Positions 1-10,103 of a stretch of DNA of 64,000 nt are shown here, piece by piece. Both the position numbers and the translations under genes were made by a program. The notes below the pieces were generated by a model. That model did not search any database. It saw only the letters and a list, made by a program, of their open reading frames with translations, and was not told the DNA's origin. Origin of the DNA: Limnomonas spitsbergensis (taxonomy: Eukaryota > Chlorophyta > Chlorophyceae > Chlamydomonadales); assembly GCA_037349105.1 (NCBI GenBank), contig JAYJMM010000104.1:592001-656000 (forward strand), read 5' to 3'. The stretch's first letter is position 1, and every line of letters begins with the position of its first letter.

Positions 1-10
1 GTCTAGGACG

Positions 11-195
11 CCGGGCTCCATGTTCCTGCCCCCTCACATAGGGTTTAGGCTTAACCTTAGCTTAGGGTTTAGGCTTAAGTTAAATGCATGGCTGCACCAT
101 GGTCCTGGCTGTGCATGGTACCTGGAATTCAGTCTGCTCATCCCCTACCAGCCCCACACGGCCGAGCGTTCAGTAGGGCCCAGAGGGCATGCATA
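11..195. repeat. Dispersed repeat, copy A, with telomere-like insert
   Basis: This stretch matches 2268-2420 in blocks: a shared CATGTTCCTGCCCCCTCACA segment, then GGCTGCACCATGG, then CCTACCAGCCCCAC and GCGGCCGAGCG-like blocks in the same order. Copy A carries an extra run of GTTTAGGCTTAA and TTAGGGTTTAGG type sequence between the first two blocks, which copy B lacks. The left edge resembles the anticodon-stem region of a tRNA (GGACGCCGGGCTCC), so a tRNA-derived short element is possible. The element lies in the intron or flank just before the penultimate exon of the left START-like gene. Confidence 0.6.
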
Positions 196-294
196 GTTTT
201 ACCCGCCTGGGATCATAGCAGGATCATAACGGGACTGTCGTGTTTGTACGTTGTCTGATGCATACTGCACTTTTCCAACCCCTGTTGAATCCAG

Positions 295-918
295 GATCTC
301 CGGCTTGAGGTTGACAAGAGAGAGGGGCACGTAGCTATGAAAAAGGGTAAGGGGGGCTCTGCCTTACCCCTGGTCAAAAAGCCCGCTGCCATGCAAGGTA
401 AGCGAGCATGGGGACGGGTCAGGGAGGGGTTGTCGGAAGACGATCAGGGAGGGAAATTGGAGGGGAGTCAAGAAGGGATAGGCGAAGGACGCGTGAGGTA
501 GGAACGGCCAAGGAGTCTTTTGCCCGGACTGATGTTTCAGTGTCGAGGTGGCTGAATCCATTTTGTACCAGACATCCGCGTCCCTTTCACATATGTATTC
601 ATCCATACCCCCCCTGACTGGTAGCATAGAGTTGTGAATGTATGATTGAACTAATGTCACACGGGGCTGCCAGCCTTATCTGAGACTCCGTCTAAATGAT
701 TTCTGGGGGATACAGCATCTATGCCGCTGACCATATTGAAATAAACAATTAGGACCTGAATCCTGGGGACATCTGGGAGCCCTAAATCTGTAGCCCATTT
801 TCCTTACGGTGCCTTATGTGTTTGTGTAGGTGCCGCAGCGGCAGCCAGCATGTCCATGTCGTGGCCCAGTGACATCTGGGAGCATGCTGCTCCCATCAAC
901 ATCACGATCCAGCTTTGA
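295..918 (+). CDS. START/polyketide-cyclase-like protein, 3' end only (tandem paralogue)
   Basis: Only the last two coding exons are inside the window: 295-397 and 830-918, joined in phase 1 with AG/GT borders. They encode a segment beginning DLRLEVDKREG and a C-terminus GAAAAASMSMSW followed by INITIQL and a TGA stop at 916-918. The last exon is 89 bp, the same length as the last exon of the complete gene at 3273-8818, and differs from it by only a few residues. The penultimate exon is aligned but much more diverged and nine bases shorter. This is the 3' end of a tandem duplicate in the same orientation. The exon matching 7393-7538 is not found in bases 1-294, so it must lie to the left. Function would be as for the complete copy. 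Confidence 0.75.
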
Positions 919-2267
919 GACTTCCATCAGTTGACCAGAATCAGTGAACATGTACATCAGTCAGTCGAAAGCTGACCACCTTGCCCCTGGGAACGAAGGT
1001 CGGGATCATGCATCCATGCATGTATAGGGGGCTGCAATTTCCATTTTCTGGCTTTGAAAGCGCATTATCTGTATGGGAAGTTTGTGAACAATGTTTAACA
1101 TCAATTTTGCGAGTGAAGGACTGCTATTAAAATCAAGTGAGATGTTGTGCACAAAAGTGTTGTATGGCAATTTTGCGGCAACTTTCCATCTGTTTCGAGA
1201 AGTCCTATTTTTTAGTAAGCGCTTTCTTCTGCAAGCACGACATGAGTACCGCCATCGCTGTTGCTTCATCAGCCGTTTTGATGGTCATAATTAATGTTGC
1301 CAGTATGCTTAACCAGCATCCTTAACTCCTGGCTGAGGTGTGTGTGAATGAGGAGGAATTGCTTGTCCAGACAGTAATTAGAAGGGTATGCACCATTCAA
1401 AACTTGTCCTGACAGTATTAATGCATGCGAGGGGAGTCCTTTGTGTAATATTTTGTTTTTCTTCATGGACCCGGATGTGCTCGCTTACCACACATCTGCA
1501 CCGAAGGCTTTTTTGCGTGCTATGTGTGACCATGTATTCAGGTAATGGCACTGCACGGCTTCCTTCCGTTAAGTCAATCGAACTCGAGAGTATGAGATGA
1601 GTACACATGCTCATGACGGGAAGGCACCATCTTGTTCTGACCCTGTTCAATTAATGCAAGCCCTTGATTGCTGCTTTGATATCCAGCCAAGCCCCTTCAA
1701 TCACGCTCAGAGCTGGGCTGGAAACACGTCCCAGTCAAAAGGCACGCCCCTTCCAGGACCAGACAGATTGAAAATGCCCGAAAGGGACATTAATGATAGG
1801 CAAGGTTTAATCAATCACAAAAGAAAATCCTCAGGTGCCCAGGTCATACACTGTAACAAGGAGCTGCGCAATGGTCATGATCACTTTCTTGGCCAGAACG
1901 ACATTTTGGCTGCCAGAAGTGCCATTACCTTGCCTATACTGCCTGAAAATAACGTTAAACCTCTGGGCCCTGCCCCAAACAGAACAAACTCGGCCACATC
2001 GGCAAACAAAAGGTCTGCTAAATGAGAGTCCAGCTGAGGCACATACCTACATGGCCCAGAGGTGATATGTACGTGTTTATTCCCATTAGCTACTGCACCT
2101 GGGTGTATTGTCATTGACCTGGTGACCAGGGAACGCTAGGGTGGGATGCCGTGGCTTTTGTGGAAGATGTCAGTGTTAGACCTTGTTGAGGCGCCGCCTT
2201 TGTCTACGCCATACCCAGAGGTTGAGGGATCGAATCCGCCACACGATCTTCTCTCTCCCCCACCAAC

Positions 2268-2420
2268 GCCGGGTGCCATGTTCCTGCCCCCTCACATAGG
2301 AGGATGGCATGGCTGCACCATGGCCCAGGCTGTGCATGATAGCCAGACTTGAGCCTGGTCATTCCCTACCAGCCCCACGCGGCCGAGCGACAAGCAGGGC
2401 CCAGCGGGTATGCACTGTTC
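2268..2420. repeat. Dispersed repeat, copy B
   Basis: Second copy of the repeat at 11-195, without the telomere-like insert. The preceding 2150-2240 stretch contains a B-box-like GGATCGAATCC at 2228-2238, compatible with a tRNA-derived SINE head. Both copies lie upstream of or within the tandemly duplicated START-like genes, so this repeat may predate or accompany the gene duplication. Confidence 0.55.
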
Positions 2421-3212
2421 TATACATAGGCCGGGGCCACCTTTGACTGACCTTTTCCCCCAGCCTTTTGTGCGTCCCTTCATCCCCCCCCTTTCTTAGT
2501 TATTTTATACCATCTTATTTATGTGTCTCTCCTCCCAACCTATATTAGTTAGTAGCCTTTTCATCAGCCTTTTCATCAGGGCCCAGAGTGTAGGCAGAGT
2601 GTATGTGGGTGGGAGCTGTGCATGCAAGCGGTGAAGTTTTGTGACGTTTTTACAGTCCATCAGAGCAAGCGGGCGGGGTACCGTGCATGCATGCAGGGGG
2701 CTGGGCATGCATTTGGGTGCTGTCAGTACTGGTGGAAGCTGCGCATGCATGCAAGATGTTGCCCAAAAGGGTGGGATGATGTGTTAGCTGGCTCAATGCT
2801 GTGCACTCATGTGGGCCGAAACTGCACACCAAAATGCAGTGAGTGCTCTTGTAGCAGGCACAGGTTCAGGCACGCTTCATACCAGTAAAAGTAGGACCTG
2901 CAGCTTAAGATAATTGCGCCTCAGGATGGGCTGCAGCAGCCATTAGTCCACGCTCGCCTGCAACACCCTCGCTTCCATGGAGGCCCTCTGGGCACTTGGT
3001 ACGATCGGAATCGAGGTCGATAAATAACAAGTAGTGCAATTATTTAATGGCATGCGCTCCTCTTCAAAGATGACGGACTTAGGAAAAAATGACGTCACTC
3101 ACTTGCCAATGTTGGCAAGTAATGCCATGTCATTTGACTGAAACGTTGGAGAGTAAAAGTACGTTTTTAAGGGAGATCGTTATCTGAAATATGAGACCAT
3201 GTCATGTCTGCG

Positions 3213-3221
3213 CATAAATAG
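3213..3221 (+). promoter_or_regulatory. TATA-like element
   Basis: CATAAATAG lies about 50 bases before the ATG at 3273 of the START-like gene. Position and composition fit a core promoter element; there is no transcript evidence. Confidence 0.3.
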
Positions 3222-3272
3222 CTGTTGATTGAATCAGGGTGTACCTGCTGATACGGAGGATAATACTAAGAC

Positions 3273-6200
3273 ATGGCACCCACGTCACCGCCGACAAACG
3301 TTTCTAACGTCGAGCAGCGTGTTGCTACGCAAAGCTCGGAATCCTGGAGCGATAAGAATCAGAAAATAGAGGTATTTAAAAAGGCAATACACTCCTGCCT
3401 CGCCCTTCGGTCCGTGTCTTCGGTCTGTGGCCTGCAGAATGCCCCCGGGGTCGGGCCGGATGAAAAACGCCTGTTGGTGTTGCCTCACTCCTTCGCTTCC
3501 TATAATTATCTTGGGGGATCTAGAGCCCTAGTTACGTAGTCTCTTGACATGCATGAACTGGTGTCTCCATGCCAGAATACTTTAGTCCGTCATGAGCGCA
3601 CTACCCAAAATCAAGCGTGTGCAGTTGTCCGTCGTGAAGTGTAGTTGGCGACAGGCGACGGATATCCACTTGGCTCTGCTTGTCAGCAAGGTCATGCTCT
3701 TTGTTTTCATCATGCACATGAAGCTCAAGGTGCGGCTCATGACATTTGTGAAGTTGGGAGAAAGGCGACAGTCCATGCAGCAGCTTAGCCCGCATGGATA
3801 TTTTATATCCCTGCTCTGTTGCGCAAGCTCCTACCTCGCCTGCCACACCTGCCACACCTCACCTGGACACCCCCATGAAAAATGACCACCCACACCTGGC
3901 TGGCGATCCTGGTGACAGCACCTGCCCTCCCTCTGCTGTACAGGTAGCTGAGGGGAATGGCTTCATGTTTAATCTGAAGCTTAGAGCCAAGGTGGATGGC
4001 TCGCCCTCTGTGATCTACGACATATTGACCGACCCAAACTCAGCGGATATATTCCGCAGCGTGAAGGTGGGATGCATGGGGCTCATTGAGGGGGGTGCCA
4101 GCATGGCATGCATTCCGGTAACCTTCATGAGTAGTAGCAAGGCATTTTTAGTTCTCACCAATATTCAAAATTACACTGAAGTTACACCTACCGGTATTGC
4201 CGCAGTATACAGACTTGGGATAGGAGTCAACGGTGTGGATGTGGACTGCCCTGACTTTACTTGGCATGCCCTTAACATGCAGCCAACAACACACCTAAAC
4301 CTCATTTGCTGGGACAGGCTTGTTTACACCGCAGGGTCATTGAGGAGGACAAAGCCAAGAAGCAGCGCAAGCTGGAGGTTTCACACAGGTAGATTATAAA
4401 TCAAATCTCGTAGGCAGGGTACTGGTATAAAGTCAAGCAAGTACCGCTAGGGCACCGACAATAAAACTTAAGGCTCATTTGTACATAATTAGTGTTTATT
4501 TTCAGCTACCAGTCCACCTTCGGCAGGCCGCCGGCAGGCCGAGGGGCCGCCGAAGGCCTGATTGGGACCAAACCTGTACTGGCCTACAATTGATGGCCAA
4601 AGCAGCATGGCTGGTCATAAACGGGGCTCCGGTCAGAGGTCAGAGTGTAGCTGACATGTAGCTGAGTCACAAAAGACGAATCATTGTAAAGGATCACTAA
4701 AGCAGGACATGGTCTGCACCTAAACATGTCCTGGTGTTATGTGATGGTGGCTAACAAGGTGGCTGGTGCGCCATTATAAGGCTTGTCCCTGGCAATGTTG
4801 TGGGTCCAAAACGGCTGACAGAGGTGGTTCTGCCCCCTTCCTCCCCTCCCTTATAACTGCACTGGGCCTCACCCGCCCTGGCCTCTCCACCCTGTCTTTA
4901 GGCCACTGTTTCTCCTGCCCTACCCACCCTGTCACACCCTGTCACACCCTGCCACACCCTGCCACACCCTGTCACACCCTGCCACACCCTGCCACACCCT
5001 GCCACACCCTGCCACACCCTGCCACACCCTGCCACACCCTGTCACACCCTGCCACACCCTGCCACACCCTGCCACACCCTGCCACACCCTGTCACACCCT
5101 GCCACACCCTGCCACACCCTGTCACACCCTGTCACTCCCTATCACACCCCGTCACACCCTGTCACACCCTGTCACACCCTGTCACACCCTGTCACTCCCT
5201 GTCACACCCTGACACACCCTGTCACACCCTGTCACTCCCTGACACACCCTGTCACACCTTGTCACTCCCTGACACACCCTGTCACTCCCTGACACACCCT
5301 GACACACTCTGCCACACCTTGTCACACCCTATCACACCATGGCACTCATTTTTGCCCCCTGACACACCCTGCCACACCCTGTCACACCCTATCACACCAT
5401 AACAGTCCCTTTCGCTCCCTGACACTTCCTGTCACTCCCTGACACACCCTACCACACCATAACACTCCCTTTCGCTCCCTGTCACACCCTGTCACACCCT
5501 GTCACACCATGACACACCCTGTCACACCATGACACTCCCTTTCGCTCTCTGTCACACCCTATCACACCCTATCACTCCCTGACACACTCCATCACACCCT
5601 ATCACACCCTGTCACACCCTACCACACCCTATCACACCATGCCAATCCCTGACACACCCTATCACACCTTGTCACACCCTGTCACACCCTGTCACACCAT
5701 GACACTCCATTTCGCTCCCTGTCACACCCTGTCACACCCTGTCACTCCCAGACACACCATGACACACCCTGTCACACCTTGTCACACCTTGCCACACCGT
5801 ATCACGCCATGCCAATCCCTGACACACCCTACCACACCTTGTCACATCCTGACACACCCTGTCACACCATGACACTCCCTTTCGCTCCCTGTCACACCCT
5901 GTCACACCCTGTCACTCCATGACACACCCTGTCACTCCCTGACACACCCTGTCACACCATGACACTCCCTTGCGCTCCCTGTCACACCCTGTCACTCCCA
6001 GACACACCATGGCACACCCTGTCACACCCTGTCACTCCCTGACACACCATGAAACACCCTATCACTCCCTGACACACCCTGTCACTCCCTTTCGCTCCCT
6101 GACACACCCTGTCACACCATGCCACTCCCTGTCACACCCTGTCACTCCCTGTCACACTGTGCACAGGTCCGTGTCTCGCTTCTTGTTCTTCAACGTGACG

Positions 6201-8818
6201 TTTGAGACGCAGCTCTTCATCTGGGAGGATGATATAGCCCGCAAGATCCGGTTCTGCAATGCCAATGAAGATGGGTGAGGCAGATAATGAAGGGGTGTTC
6301 GTTCCAACCCTGAACCCTACAATCGTGAATCTAAGTTACTTACTCCGAGAGATGGGCCCCAGAGGAGGGCTTAGGGCAGGGCTTAGGGATGGGCTTAGGG
6401 CCCAGGGCCCAGGGGAGGGCTTAGGGCAGGGCTTAGGGCCCAGGGCCCAGGGGAGGGCTTAGGGATGGGCTTAGGGCCCAGGGACCAGGGAAGGGCTTAG
6501 GGATGGGCTTAGGGCCCAGGGACCAGGGAAGGGCTTGGGGATGGGCTTAGGGCCCAGGGACCAGGGAAGGGCTTAGGGATGGGCTTAGGGACCAGGGAAG
6601 GGCTTAGGGATGGGCTTAGGGCCCAAGCTCCTCAAAGCACACTTAAACTGCTTCCTGATTCTCTTATCCAGTTTCCCCCGTTTCCAGGTGCGTGAGCGTG
6701 GTTCGAAGCGGCAGAAGTTTAGGTTCATAGTTTTTGAACGGATCAGGGGGAATGAGGGCAGAGGGGTAGAGTGCGGGCCAATGGCGGAATGTTGCCATTT
6801 GCCAGTAGGAGGCGCAGGAGATGAATACAGATGGTCAGGTCATGGACATGAAGGCCCTGCTGGCTGCATCAGAGCTACTCCTGACTGCATGTTTCCCACC
6901 CCAACACCCAACTTGTCACCCTTATCAACGGGCGGTTCCAGCTCAGGTACCGCGATCGGGCATTTGTCCCTAGGGTATCACATCGGCTAAGTCTCCTGGC
7001 TGTGCCACGCAGGTTCATGAAGAAGTTTGAAGGCCTGTGGCATGTCCAGCCCTTCAACCAGAAGTCCATTGATGGCCCTAGCGGCAGCGCGCACCGCACA
7101 CCTACCCACCTGTTTCGGCTCTCCAACCCATTCTCTTCGTTTTTGCAGACAGGTGAGTGGCCAGGAGAGAAAGGGTAATGACGCTGCATTATTTTGGAAG
7201 GGAAGCATATGACCCGGTGTCACTGAAAGTGTAAACACTCGTCAAACACTGACGGCTGACTGCTCATTCAAGAATGGTGAGCTGGATAAGAAGACAGCGT
7301 TAAACGTGTAACGTGTTACATAACCATGACTATGATTCACATAAATCTTGACCTAGATTGCCTCTTGAACCCTGCCACGATTGCTTACATAGGATTTGGA
7401 GGCAGCGGCTCATCCACTGAGCACTGCTCAGCACTGACCACATTGGAGCAGTCCATCCTGCCCCGGAGTGTTCCCCCTGCCGGCATCAAAGGAGTTGTGC
7501 GCAGGCTGTGCGCTAAACAGCTGACAGACATGGTAGAGGTGAGACACTCGGGGATCGATGTCGCTCCTGACATCATTCCCTGAACAAGGGCGAGGTACCA
7601 CTGAGCGGCTACATCTCCAGAGAAAGATGAGATAAGAGGGACCACTGATCGGCTTTATCCGTTGAGAGATATGAGAGAAGAGGTACTCCTGAGCGGCTTT
7701 ATCTCTAGACCCGTTGTCCTCTCGCTGTCCCGCCAACAGATCCTGTCAAGAAAAAAATGTCGTCGGCAGTTAGACAGTGCTTGCCTTTGTCAGTACCGGG
7801 TACTACTCGTACTGAAGCATGGTGTGACCAAAATGTGATTGGTCTTCCAGTCCAGTGCAGTCGCTCAGTACCGAACAATCCCTAGACCCCCCCCTAAGAA
7901 TCGAGAATTGTTCTGCGCATGCCTTAACTTTTGCGCGCAGGGGTGTTAAGTACCGTGTAAAGAATTGGAAAATATAACAAAAACTGGTCATGGGCCTGGA
8001 TCTAGTGGGAGGTGGCCTTCTGCGTTGACTGATGTTGATTGCAGGGAAATTGAGATCCCTGAACATTCACGAGGGGTGTGGAATTGTGGATCAAGTGGGA
8101 GAGGCCAAATCGGTTCACTTGTATCAAAACACTGATAGTCCTGAAGATTCACGCGGTGAAGGAAATGGTCTTAGGTTCTGTGGCCATGCACGTACCTGGG
8201 CCGCGCTGTATGTAATAAGTAGCAAGTTGATCGGTGGGAATGACTAGAGTCGTCCTCTCCTTTCCTGACTGACTTAAAGCGCCTCCCAGTACCTGCCAGT
8301 CTGGGTTTAAGGTTACCTGCTGCCATGCTTGTCATGGAATTTGTATAGTGCTTGCTTGTTTATCTCGTTGACTCAATGATCCCTTGCTGCTGGCCATGTA
8401 CCCTGGGTCATACTCACAGGACCTGCGGATGGAAGTGAAGAGGCGGGAAGGCTTCCAAGCTAGGAAGAATACCAAGAAAGGGGTCAACGGAGGACGGGAT
8501 GCCAACTCTGCCACCACATCATCTACGCAAGGTCGGTATAAGCTCGAGCTTTGCTGTTCCTCTCAAGGGGCCCGTCTGGTAGTTGTTTTCCTAAATGATC
8601 TTCATCAGCTTCACGTGCGTGTTCTTGCTGATTGTGTGGAGGGGAATTACTAATCTTGTTTGATTTGAAAAGAAAGAAGGCATGCATGCCCTAGCTCACA
8701 TGTACGGCCTGTCCGTCCTGTTGCTGCAGGTGCCGCAGCCGCAGCCAGCATGTCCATGTCATGGCCCAGGGACATCTGGGAGTACGTCGCACCCATCAAC
8801 ATCACCATCAAGCTTTGA
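3273..8818 (+). CDS. START/polyketide-cyclase superfamily protein (plant DUF220-like)
   Basis: Eight exons join without a phase break into 295 aa: 3273-3371, 3944-4066, 4318-4388, 6167-6274, 7013-7152, 7393-7538, 8420-8531, 8730-8818. Family resemblance is seen in GFMFNLKLRAKV, VIYDILTDPNSADIFRSVK, a segment FLFFNVTFETQLF, GFMKKFEGLWHVQPF across an exon junction, ILPRSVPPAGIKGVVRR and MVEDLRMEV. These follow the order seen in plant lipid-transport/polyketide-cyclase-like proteins, which form a helix-grip fold with a hydrophobic pocket. The C-terminus has an Ala-rich stretch and ends INITIKL. No membrane span is evident. The ligand and cellular site cannot be read from sequence. The first exon is the least certain: its ATG gives a matching phase, but the N-terminus is poorly conserved in such families. 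Introns 3 and 4 hold minisatellites. A tandem paralogue ends at 918. Confidence 0.8.
4924..6158 (+). repeat. 10-bp minisatellite in intron 3 of the START-like gene
   Basis: About 1.2 kb of decamers of the type GYCACACCCT. The array is almost perfect from 4924 to about 5200 and increasingly degenerate afterwards, with variants such as GACACACCCT and TTCGCTCCCT. It ends only eight bases before the next exon at 6167, so it abuts the 3' splice site. It is C-rich on the coding strand and produces spurious open frames (4766-5212 on plus, 4932-5135 on minus). Confidence 0.95.
6356..6626 (+). repeat. 38-bp G-rich minisatellite in intron 4 of the START-like gene
   Basis: Units built from AGGGCTTAGGGATGGGCTTAG and GGCCCAGGGACCAGGGA repeat about seven times with a 38-bp period in the regular part. 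The GGGCTTAGGG core resembles degenerate telomere sequence and is G-rich on the transcribed-sense strand. It starts about 80 bases after the donor at 6275. Confidence 0.9.
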
Positions 8819-10103
8819 CGCGATGTACCCTATGGATGATGATCTGATGGATCAGGAAAACAACTATCATGTGATTGTTAGATAATCGTGAACCGTCCGC
8901 TCGCCCAGCTCAAGGACCTCAGCATCGTGATAGATCTTCCCTTGCCAGCTCTGACTTAATGGATGAGCTATGGAGTAAGGTGGCACTGCGACCCGCATAC
9001 CTTGCAAGCACTGATACTTCACTGAAGCCCATCTGCACTAATACAGCACTTAGTACTTTTTATTTTAAGCCTTGCAACAAAAAATCTTACTCTACATGGC
9101 CCTGTACCTAACTTCGCAATGACGACTGAATTCTGTTTGTCCATCTTGGTCCGCAGCAGCCTCCTGTCGTTCGCCATTAGTGTGACAATATGTCCCTAGA
9201 CCCACTGCCCCGCCCTCTCAAAGTTGTTAACCAAGGGTTTAGGCTTACCCCTTACTCTGCCCTCCATTTCACTGCTGCCCCGTCTTCTCACTTCTGGCTT
9301 GCATTCCCGGGGCTGTCCTGCCCTATTACTCCCTAGGCTGTGCCAAGCCTACCTTCTCAACTACCGTAAGGGCTGTTTCATGAGCTTGTCATGCCATTTG
9401 GTAATGCCCACGCAGCACAGGCCCCTTGCAGCTGAACCTAAAACTCCTGCAGCCCCCATGTCGCCCCAGCCGATCTGTCACATAATAATCCAACGATAAT
9501 CATGAATTATAAAGGCTTCCAAGTTGTACTTACTCGAACAGTTTATGACTCTGATGCTACTGTCTAGAAACTTTTGGTGTACGGAAATAACTGAGACATG
9601 AGAGAATTTAGTTAAGGGATGTCAGGTAATGCCTGGGGGTGCGCTCATGCAAGCCCTACTCTGCCTTGGGGTACCGTGCACCGATCTTGGCTGTAAGGAA
9701 TTACCTTGAGATCCCTAGTGCAAGCTAGGAGGGGCTCAAACGGCACTCGCGCCTCTCTCGACCAGTCAGCACACACCACACACAGCATAAGTTGTTGCTA
9801 TCTGATTACGAACAAGGGTCATCACCTCCACTGGATTGCGTCACTGTGTGCCCAGGCAGGCTGATGAGCAGTGCATTCTGTCAGTTACATCACGCAATGA
9901 ACAATCGCTCTCTCCCTGCCGTGACCCATGACCTGCCAGCAAGTGCTCCTGGAGACAGCTGGCCATGCACTCAGGTCATCAAGGTGCCCTTCTAAACTGC
10001 TGGTTGGCGACTCAGGTACTTGCCCTGCCATTGTAGTCCGGATGACTTTGTCTCATGCTAAATTACTCCGCCTAGTTCATCCCGTACCCAATCGTCGCCT
10101 GGT
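8819..10103. other. Tail-to-tail spacer between START-like gene and TIC20
   Basis: About 1.3 kb between two converging genes, presumably both 3' UTRs plus spacer. Open frames here are short and lack splice support or family resemblance. I see no RNA gene or strong repeat apart from a short GGTTTAGGCTTA fragment near 9235. Confidence 0.5.
9885..9889 (-). promoter_or_regulatory. Possible TGTAA polyadenylation motif of TIC20
   Basis: TTACA on the plus strand reads TGTAA on the minus strand, 215 bases after the TIC20 stop. TGTAA is the usual polyadenylation signal in chlorophyte algae. The motif is short and could be chance. Confidence 0.3.

Larger units (their letters stand above)
919..3272. 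other. Intergenic spacer between tandem paralogues
   Basis: About 2.3 kb with no gene I can support. It holds dispersed repeat copy B (2268-2420), a fragment near 2630-2665 that shares a TTTTTACAGTCCA block with the repeats at 16985 and 17552, and a 142-codon ATG-initiated open frame at 1597-2025 (+). That frame is polar and non-repetitive but has no recognisable domain and no splice or homology support; I give it low weight as a gene. A B-box-like GGATCGAATCC at 2228-2238 suggests a tRNA-derived short element upstream of copy B. Confidence 0.5.

Noticed and set aside
1597..2025. 142-codon plus-strand open frame as a gene
   Set aside because: Non-repetitive but no recognisable domain, no partner exons and no paralogue; kept only as a note in the spacer entry.
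4766..5212. 148-codon His/Thr/Pro/Cys repeat protein
   Set aside because: Decamer minisatellite inside an intron of the START-like gene.
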